DNA of 5,070 nt from Verrucomicrobiota bacterium (lineage in GTDB: Bacteria > Verrucomicrobiota > Verrucomicrobiia > Opitutales > UBA953), in contig RGES01000107.1 of the NCBI GenBank assembly GCA_009917805.1, positions 1 through 5,070 on the forward strand, written 5' to 3'. How positions within the stretch are numbered: position 1 is the stretch's first letter; every line of letters starts with the position of its first letter. The notes below the pieces were generated by a model that did no database searches, was not told the origin of the DNA, and saw only the letters and a program-made list of their open reading frames with translations. The position numbers and the translations under genes are program-made. This document shows, piece after piece, positions 1-5,070 of this stretch.

Positions 1-426
1 TTCTTCAAGGTCGTGCTGCCGGTCGGCAAGGAAGCGGCCTCGAAGGAGCGCTTCACCGCCGCCTTGGCGAAATCGCTGCTCGAGGGCACCGACCTCGTGG
101 AGGACGTCGCCGCCGAAGAGCAGCGGTCGCTCATGACCGCGCCGCGTCGCAAGGCCTTCGTCCCCCTGGCCGCCAAGGTCGAGGTCTACTACGAGGTCGA
201 GCTGACCCGCACGGTCATCGAACTCCAGTGCAACGACCGCCTGGGCCTGCTGTTCCGCGTCGGTCGGGCCATCCGCGAGGCCGGTTACGCCATCACCTTC
301 GCCAACATCGCGACCGAGCAGGGCTTCGCGATCGACACCTTCTACCTGACCCCAGAACGCGGCCTGACCCGCGATCCGCATCCGCCGGAAGCCTTGGCCG
401 AAGCCTTGCGCGGGGTGGTCTCCTGA
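1..426 (+). CDS. glnD: [Protein-PII] uridylyltransferase-like protein, C-terminal ACT-domain end (5' truncated)
   Basis: The frame is open from base 1, so the gene begins left of the window; 141 residues and the TGA stop are visible. Residues about 71-120 form an ACT domain: VIELQCNDRLGLLFRVGRAI is followed by a second half ending IDTFYLTPE, the usual ACT pattern of a beta strand, a D-R-x-G-L-L turn, a helix and a closing strand. Residues 1-45 look like the end of a preceding ACT module plus linker. Two tandem C-terminal ACT domains with the D-R-x-G-L-L signature are typical of GlnD, the cytoplasmic enzyme that uridylylates and de-uridylylates PII in response to glutamine, which the ACT domains sense. 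The nucleotidyltransferase and HD domains lie outside the window, so the name rests on the tail only. Another multi-ACT regulatory protein is the main alternative. The next gene starts 55 bases downstream; I see no convincing terminator in the gap. Confidence 0.72.
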   Translation, partial: FFKVVLPVGKEAASKERFTAALAKSLLEGTDLVEDVAAEEQRSLMTAPRRKAFVPLAAKVEVYYEVELTRTVIELQCNDRLGLLFRVGRAIREAGYAITFANIATEQGFAIDTFYLTPERGLTRDPHPPEALAEALRGVVS

Positions 427-467
427 GCGTCGTCCCCCCTTGCTTCGGTCGGGGAATCGCCCAAAGT

Positions 468-473
468 GGAGGT
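468..473 (+). promoter_or_regulatory. Ribosome binding site of msrA
   Basis: GGAGGT lies 8 bases upstream of the ATG at 482. It is the strongest Shine-Dalgarno match in front of any gene here and decides the msrA start against the in-frame ATG at 440, which would put this site inside the gene. It also shows that the host uses Shine-Dalgarno initiation, which makes its absence in front of dnaA notable. Confidence 0.85.
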
Positions 474-481
474 GTCCTGCC

Positions 482-1093
482 ATGAACAAGCTGCTCATCC
501 TCCTGAAGTCCGGCCTCATCGCCTGCGCCGCCGGCGGTCTTCTCCTCGCGGCCGACCCCAAGCCTTCCACCGAAAAGACCATGACCACTCCTCCCAAGCT
601 CGAGAAAGCCACCTTCGGGGCCGGCTGCTTCTGGGGCGTCGAATATCAGTACGCCAAGATCCCCGGCGTCCTCTCGGCCGTCTGCGGCTATGCCGGCGGC
701 AAGATCGACAACCCGACCTACGAGGACGTCTGCTCCCATACCTCCGGTCATGCCGAAGTCATCGAGGTGACGTTCGATCCCTCCAAGGTGACCTACCGCA
801 CGCTGGTCGAGTATTTCTTCAAGATGCACGACCCGACGCAGGTCAACCGCCAGGGGCCTGACATCGGCGACCAGTATCGCTCGGTCATCTTCACCCATTC
901 GCCCGAACAGAAGAAGGTCGCGGACGACGTGAAGATCGCGCTGACCCTCGCCAAGACCTTCAGCCGACCGATCGCCACCCAGATCGAACCGGCTCCGAAG
1001 TTCTGGCGCGCCGAAGAATATCACCAGAAGTATTACCAGCTGCGGGGCAAGAAGCCCTACTGCCACCTGGTGCCCTTCGCGGAAGAGAAGTAA
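482..1093 (+). CDS. msrA: Peptide methionine-S-sulfoxide reductase MsrA, probably exported
   Basis: MsrA reduces the S form of methionine sulfoxide, free or in proteins, back to methionine. The 203-residue product carries the family signature GAGCFWG with catalytic Cys49, followed by GYAGG (69-73), TSGHAEVIEV with Glu92, and NRQGPDIGDQYRS (122-134) with Asp127 and Tyr132, matching the residues that bind and polarise the sulfoxide. AEEYHQKYY (177-185) and PYCHL with Cys194, the likely resolving cysteine, complete the domain. The first 25 residues are a short basic start plus a hydrophobic stretch (LLILLKSGLIACAAGGLLLA), consistent with a signal peptide cut near LLAAD; the LIAC at 12-15 also resembles a lipobox. 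The catalytic domain begins near residue 40. The ATG at 482 is chosen for its GGAGGT site. No MsrB domain is fused. rarA follows after 3 bases, so the two are probably co-transcribed. Confidence 0.96.
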   Translation: MNKLLILLKSGLIACAAGGLLLAADPKPSTEKTMTTPPKLEKATFGAGCFWGVEYQYAKIPGVLSAVCGYAGGKIDNPTYEDVCSHTSGHAEVIEVTFDPSKVTYRTLVEYFFKMHDPTQVNRQGPDIGDQYRSVIFTHSPEQKKVADDVKIALTLAKTFSRPIATQIEPAPKFWRAEEYHQKYYQLRGKKPYCHLVPFAEEK

Positions 1094-1096
1094 GTC

Positions 1097-2455
1097 GTGG
1101 CTGAACGGCGCCTTGGGTCGGACGACGCCCTGCCTGGCCTGGGCCAGGGGGTGCCTGACGCCATCCCGGAGCGCCGTCGCCCGCTCGCCTCGCGGATGCG
1201 CCCGCGGAATCTCTCCGAGGTCGTCGGCCATGCCGGCCTGCTCGGCCCCGAGGCCTTGCTGCCGCGTCTGATCAAGGCGGACAACTTCGGCTCGCTGCTT
1301 TTCTACGGACCACCTGGTTGCGGGAAGACCACCTTGGCCGAGGTCATCGCCGCCGAGACCCGGTCCTTCGTCGTGCGCGTGAACGCGGTCCTGTCCGGTA
1401 CGCCAGAGTTGCGCGAGATCCTGGCCGACGCCCGTCGCCAGCCTTCGCGTAAGACCGTCCTGGTCGTCGACGAGATCCATCGTTTCAACAAAGCCCAGCA
1501 GGACCTGCTCCTGCCGGATGTGGAGGCCGGCGTGGTACGACTCATCGGTTGCACGACCCATAACCCCGGCCTGTACGTCGTGCCGGCGCTCCTGAGCCGC
1601 AGTCATCTTTTCCGGCTCGATCCCTTGTCGCCTCCCGAAATCGCCGCCTTCCTCGGCACCGCGCTCGCCGACAAGGAGCGCGGCCTGGGCGCCTTGGGCA
1701 TCAAGGCTTCCGAGAAGGTCCTCCAACAAGTCGCCGAGATGGCTTCGGGAGACCTGCGTCGCGCGTTGAACTGCCTCGAGACCCTGGTCCTTTCCGCCCC
1801 GGCGCTCGGCAGCGTCACCGACGAAGCCGTGGCCTCCTTCGCCCGCGAGCGGCGCATCCGTTATGACGACGGCGGCGACGATCACTACGACACCGCTTCG
1901 GCCTTCATCAAGTCCGTGCGCGGCGGCGACCCTGACGCGGCCCTCTATTGGCTCTTCCTGATGCTCGAAGGAGGGGAGGAGCCCCGCTTCATCGCCCGTC
2001 GCCTCGTCATCTGCGCCTCCGAGGACGTCGGTCTGGCCGATTCGCGCGCCTTGGGCGTGGCCACCGCGGCCTTCCAGGCGTGCGAGATGGTCGGCATGCC
2101 CGAGTGCGAATACGCCCTCGCCCATGCGACGCTTTTCCTGGCCCTTTCCCCGAAGAGCAACAGCACCACCTTGGCGATCTCCGCGGCGAAGGATGCCGTG
2201 CGCAACCTGCCGCGGCAGGAAGTGCCGTTACACCTCAAGGATGCGCACAACAGCGTCAACAAGAGCTTAGGCAACGGCGGCACCTATCGTTACAGCCATG
2301 ATTACCCCGAGGCCGTGAGCGGCCAGGATTATCTTTCCCGTCCGTTGTCGCTCTATCATCCTGGTGACGCCGGCGCCGAGCCGCAGATCGCCGAACGCCT
2401 GGCCCGGTGGCGCGAGCTCAAGGCCGCGCTGAAGAAGAAGGACGGCCGCCCGTGA
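1097..2455 (+). CDS. rarA: Replication-associated recombination protein RarA (MgsA/WRNIP1-family AAA+ ATPase)
   Basis: RarA is a cytoplasmic AAA+ ATPase related to clamp-loader subunits and RuvB; it acts at stalled forks and single-stranded DNA ends. The 452-residue length fits the family (E. coli about 447). The family entry motif is at 29-51 (PLASRMRPRNLSEVVGHAGL, then LGP). Walker A is GPPGCGKT (71-78), Walker B VLVVDEIHRF (121-130, Asp125-Glu126), the sensor-1 region GCTTHNP (151-157), the arginine-finger region LLSRS (165-169), and sensor 2 GDLRRALNCLE (218-228). The C-terminal half has the RarA-specific tetramerisation region: YDTASAFIKSVRGGDPDAAL (264-283), the following RFIARRLVICASEDVGLAD, and HDYP-Q-YL at 401-413. 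Usual family sequences read ATTENP at sensor 1, so His155 is a mild oddity. The GTG start at 1097 has a GGAAGAG-like site about 10 bases upstream and lies 3 bases after the msrA stop. A GTG at 1151 is a weaker alternative that would remove 18 non-conserved residues. Confidence 0.95.
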   Translation: MAERRLGSDDALPGLGQGVPDAIPERRRPLASRMRPRNLSEVVGHAGLLGPEALLPRLIKADNFGSLLFYGPPGCGKTTLAEVIAAETRSFVVRVNAVLSGTPELREILADARRQPSRKTVLVVDEIHRFNKAQQDLLLPDVEAGVVRLIGCTTHNPGLYVVPALLSRSHLFRLDPLSPPEIAAFLGTALADKERGLGALGIKASEKVLQQVAEMASGDLRRALNCLETLVLSAPALGSVTDEAVASFARERRIRYDDGGDDHYDTASAFIKSVRGGDPDAALYWLFLMLEGGEEPRFIARRLVICASEDVGLADSRALGVATAAFQACEMVGMPECEYALAHATLFLALSPKSNSTTLAISAAKDAVRNLPRQEVPLHLKDAHNSVNKSLGNGGTYRYSHDYPEAVSGQDYLSRPLSLYHPGDAGAEPQIAERLARWRELKAALKKKDGRP

Positions 2456-3456
2456 GCAAGGTCGCGCCACGACTGCCGTGGTTCGGCCCGGGCAAGTTCC
2501 CGCTCTACCTCGCGCCGATGGCCCGTCACACCGACGTGGCCTTCCGTCAGCTCTGCAAGGAGCAGGGGGCCGACGTGATGGTCACGGAGTTCGTGCAGTC
2601 CGAGGCGCTGATCCGCGACAACGTCAAAGCCTGGGAGATGGTCGACTTCACCGAAGGCCAGCGGCCGATGGGCGTGCAGATCTTCGGCGCCACCCCCTCG
2701 TCGATGGCCAAGGCCGCCCGCCTGGTCTGCGACCGCATGAAGCCTGATTTCCTGGACCTCAATTTCGGTTGCCCCGCGCATAAGGTCATCGAACAGAACG
2801 CCGGTTCCGGGCTCCTGCGCTGCACGCCGTTGCTCTACGATCTCGTGAAATCCGTGAAGGACGCCATTCCCGACGTCCCGCTGACGGCCAAGATGCGACT
2901 GGGCTGGGATCACTCCACCATCGTGGCCGTCGAGGTGGCCGGCCGTCTCCAGGAGCTGGGCGTCGAAGCTTTGGCGGTGCACGGTCGCACCAAGGAGCAG
3001 GGGTATTCGGGGGAGGCTCACTGGGGCTGGATCGCCCAGGTCGCGGCCGCCGTCGAGATCCCGGTCATCGGCAACGGCGACGTCAAGGACGGGGTCTCGG
3101 CGATGCTCCGCCGCAGCGAGACCGGGGTGTCCGGGCTGATGATCGGCCGCGCGGCGCTCGGGAACCCTTGGATTTTCGCCCAGATCAAGGCCGCGATGGC
3201 GGGCAGGGAGGGGGAGTCCCTTGAAATCGGCATCCGGCAGCGCTGGGATTGCATGATCCGCCTGGCCGAGCTCACGATCGAGGTGCATGCCTCGCGTCTG
3301 GGCTCGCGGGACGTCCGCTGGATGCTCGATCGCATGCATCCGCTGACGCATGGCCTGCCTGGTTCGCGCAAGTTGCGTGACCGGCTCCGCTATTGCCTCA
3401 CCTTGGACGACCTTCGTCGCGTGCGCGACGAACACCTCGCGGAATCGGTGAGGTGA
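2452..3456 (+). CDS. dus: tRNA-dihydrouridine synthase, DusB-like
   Basis: Dus enzymes use FMN and NADPH to reduce specific uridines in tRNA loops to dihydrouridine. The 334-residue product has the TIM-barrel landmarks in order: LAPMARHTDVAFRQLC (20-35), VTEFV (44-48), GVQIFG (74-79), LDLNFGCPAHKV (101-112) with catalytic Cys107, then AGSGLL (117-122). KMRLGWD (147-153) carries the FMN-contacting Lys147, AVHGRT (175-180) carries His178 and Arg180, and IGNGDV (206-211) and IGRAALGNPWIF (231-242) form the phosphate-binding end. A helical tRNA-binding domain of about 80 residues follows. The gene resembles COG0042 DusB, but the exact subgroup and target uridine cannot be fixed from this reading. 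The GTG at 2452 overlaps the rarA TGA in a GTGA junction, with AAGGA at 2438-2442 nine bases upstream; this suggests translational coupling. An in-frame ATG at 2407 would lie deeper inside rarA and is not preferred. Confidence 0.94.
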   Translation: MSKVAPRLPWFGPGKFPLYLAPMARHTDVAFRQLCKEQGADVMVTEFVQSEALIRDNVKAWEMVDFTEGQRPMGVQIFGATPSSMAKAARLVCDRMKPDFLDLNFGCPAHKVIEQNAGSGLLRCTPLLYDLVKSVKDAIPDVPLTAKMRLGWDHSTIVAVEVAGRLQELGVEALAVHGRTKEQGYSGEAHWGWIAQVAAAVEIPVIGNGDVKDGVSAMLRRSETGVSGLMIGRAALGNPWIFAQIKAAMAGREGESLEIGIRQRWDCMIRLAELTIEVHASRLGSRDVRWMLDRMHPLTHGLPGSRKLRDRLRYCLTLDDLRRVRDEHLAESVR

Positions 3457-3483
3457 ATTAAAACCCCTATTCACAAGGCAACG

Positions 3484-3524
3484 GTGAGGTTGTGACAGAC
3501 GTGCAACAGAAACCTCACTTTCTT
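3484..3524 (+). terminator. Possible weak terminator or hairpin after dus
   Basis: GTGAGGTT (3484-3491) is perfectly complementary to AACCTCAC (3511-3518), giving an 8-bp stem with a 19-base loop, followed by TTTCTT. It lies 27 bases after the dus stop, a suitable place to end the msrA-rarA-dus transcript. The long loop and short, interrupted T tract make it a poor intrinsic terminator. The downstream arm is also part of a direct repeat found again near dnaA, so the hairpin may be a by-product of repeated DNA motifs. Confidence 0.3.
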
Positions 3525-3550
3525 ATCTACAGGGGTCCTGTTAATAACCT
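3512..3550 (+). repeat. Composite direct repeat, copy 1
   Basis: The copy begins with ACCTCACTTTC (3512-3522) and ends with CCTGTTAATAACCT (3537-3550). Copy 2 at 3784-3822 has the identical first block and a 12/14 match in the last block at exactly the same internal spacing, while the 14 bases between the blocks have diverged (4/14 match). Conserved ends at fixed distance suggest paired protein-binding sites. A TTAAAACCC block precedes each copy (3458-3466 for this one). Confidence 0.7.
3523..3547. repeat. Dyad of two DnaA-box-like sites
   Basis: TTATCTACAGG (3523-3533, plus) faces CCTGTTAATAA (3537-3547), whose reverse complement is TTATTAACAGG. The 11-base arms agree at 9 of 11 positions and are separated by GGT. 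The first nine bases of each arm resemble the DnaA box TTATCCACA: one mismatch in the left arm, two in the right. A head-to-head pair of DnaA boxes is one reading; an operator for a dimeric repressor of dnaA is the alternative. Confidence 0.6.
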
Positions 3551-3783
3551 GTGCAGGGCTTGCACTTGTCCCTCGCCACCGCGCGTTCACAAATGCCTTC
3601 CGATTCGCACCCCTCGGATCCTTACCGGCCCCTCCGCCGGACATCAAATGGAGGAAACCAATTTTTAACCTCTCAACATCCATTTCATCAACGACTTACG
3701 CTGCGACCGCCCTCGATCCTCATTTTGGCACGGAAGCAGTTAAAACCCGTAGGTCGTTTCATTAACATTCGTTTTACAAAAAT

Positions 3784-3822
3784 ACCTCACTTTCGGGCTT
3801 CCAAAGAGCCTGTGAACAACCT
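3784..3822 (+). repeat. Composite direct repeat, copy 2
   Basis: ACCTCACTTTC (3784-3794) and CCTGTGAACAACCT (3809-3822) repeat the two blocks of copy 1 exactly 272 bases further on. The second block includes, on the minus strand, TTGTTCACA (3811-3819), a DnaA-box-like 9-mer with two mismatches to TTATCCACA. A TTAAAACCC block (3740-3748) precedes it, as in copy 1. The copy ends 22 bases before the dnaA start codon, so a protein bound here could block dnaA transcription or translation. Confidence 0.7.
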
Positions 3823-3844
3823 TTCTCAAATCTCCCCCTTTCTC

Positions 3845-5070
<1,226 letters not shown>

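Larger units (their letters stand above)
3457..3844. other. Non-coding region upstream of dnaA; candidate oriC / dnaA control region
   Basis: This 388-base gap is the only long non-coding stretch. Hand-counted G+C is 30/60 at 3481-3540, 33/60 at 3541-3600, 28/60 at 3661-3720 and 24/60 at 3721-3780, against 41/60 in a sample of dnaA. It contains DnaA-box-like 9-mers (TTATCTACA at 3523-3531 plus; TTATTAACA at 3539-3547 minus; TTGTTCACA at 3811-3819 minus; CTATTCACA at 3467-3475 plus), a dyad, and duplicated composite motifs listed separately. An AT-rich block at 3757-3784 could serve as an unwinding element. Bacterial origins often lie next to dnaA, and dnaA promoters are often autoregulated through DnaA boxes. 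None of the boxes matches TTATCCACA perfectly (one or two mismatches each), so the origin call is inference. I found no confident -35/-10 promoter and no RNA gene or protein-coding gene here. Confidence 0.5.

Noticed and set aside
434..454. C-run / G-run pairing between glnD and msrA as a terminator.
   Set aside because: Only four pairs (436-439 with 451-454) form, and no T tract follows.
293..2125. A 610-codon open frame on the minus strand.
   Set aside because: It lies antisense to msrA and rarA, both with full family motifs. Its translation is a low-complexity Gly/Arg/Asp/Leu-rich string typical of the shadow of a GC-rich gene, and it crosses three real genes.
3453..3474. Hairpin GTGAAT / ATTCAC spanning the dus stop codon.
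   Set aside because: A 6-bp AT-containing stem with a 10-base loop and no T tract is unlikely to terminate transcription.
3625..3640. GC hairpin CCGGC / GCCGG with a 6-base loop.
   Set aside because: It is only 5 bp with no T tract directly after it, and it has no clear gene to terminate. Too weak to annotate.
3648..3668. GGAGGA at 3650-3655 and a 6-codon frame MEETNF.
   Set aside because: No start codon lies at a suitable distance downstream of the GGAGGA, and the tiny frame overlaps it, so it is not a usable translation signal.
3471..3683. A 70-codon minus-strand frame in the intergenic region.
   Set aside because: It has no Shine-Dalgarno site before its ATG and no recognisable motif, and it overlaps the repeats and DnaA-box-like sites. 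Chance is the simpler explanation.
3812..3814. In-frame GTG as an upstream start for dnaA.
   Set aside because: It would add 11 residues not seen in DnaA proteins, has no ribosome site, and lies inside a DnaA-box-like word.

Overview
The window carries five plus-strand genes and one long intergenic region. In order they are the 3' end of a glnD-like gene (PII uridylyltransferase, ACT-domain tail), msrA (methionine sulfoxide reductase A with an N-terminal export signal), rarA/mgsA (replication-associated AAA+ ATPase), a DusB-like tRNA-dihydrouridine synthase gene, about 390 bases of non-coding DNA, and the first 408 codons of dnaA, which runs off the right edge. All five are ordinary bacterial chromosomal genes. 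I see no insertion sequence, phage gene, tRNA, rRNA or CRISPR array.

The organism is a GC-rich bacterium: a hand count of bases 4321-4380 inside dnaA gives 41 G+C of 60. Both ATG and GTG starts are used. The protein sequences feel closest to Verrucomicrobiota of the Opitutales type, but that is an impression, not something the sequence proves.

Layout: glnD ends at 426. After 55 bases comes msrA, with a clear GGAGGT ribosome binding site. rarA starts 3 bases after the msrA stop, and dus overlaps the rarA stop by 4 bases (GTGA), so msrA-rarA-dus reads as one transcription unit. It combines repair of oxidised protein, rescue of stalled replication forks and tRNA modification. dnaA is transcribed separately, or at least has its own long leader.

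The most interesting stretch is 3457-3844. Its G+C falls to about 40-55% (24/60 at 3721-3780, 30/60 at 3481-3540). It holds DnaA-box-like 9-mers, a 25-base dyad made of two of them, and two ordered copies of a composite element (TTAAAACCC, then ACCTCACTTTC, then CCTGTkAAyAACCT) 272-282 bases apart. Lying directly upstream of dnaA, it is a good candidate for oriC and/or the dnaA autoregulatory region. I found no evidence of an entirely new biological system. The repeat architecture upstream of dnaA is the part that deserves follow-up.
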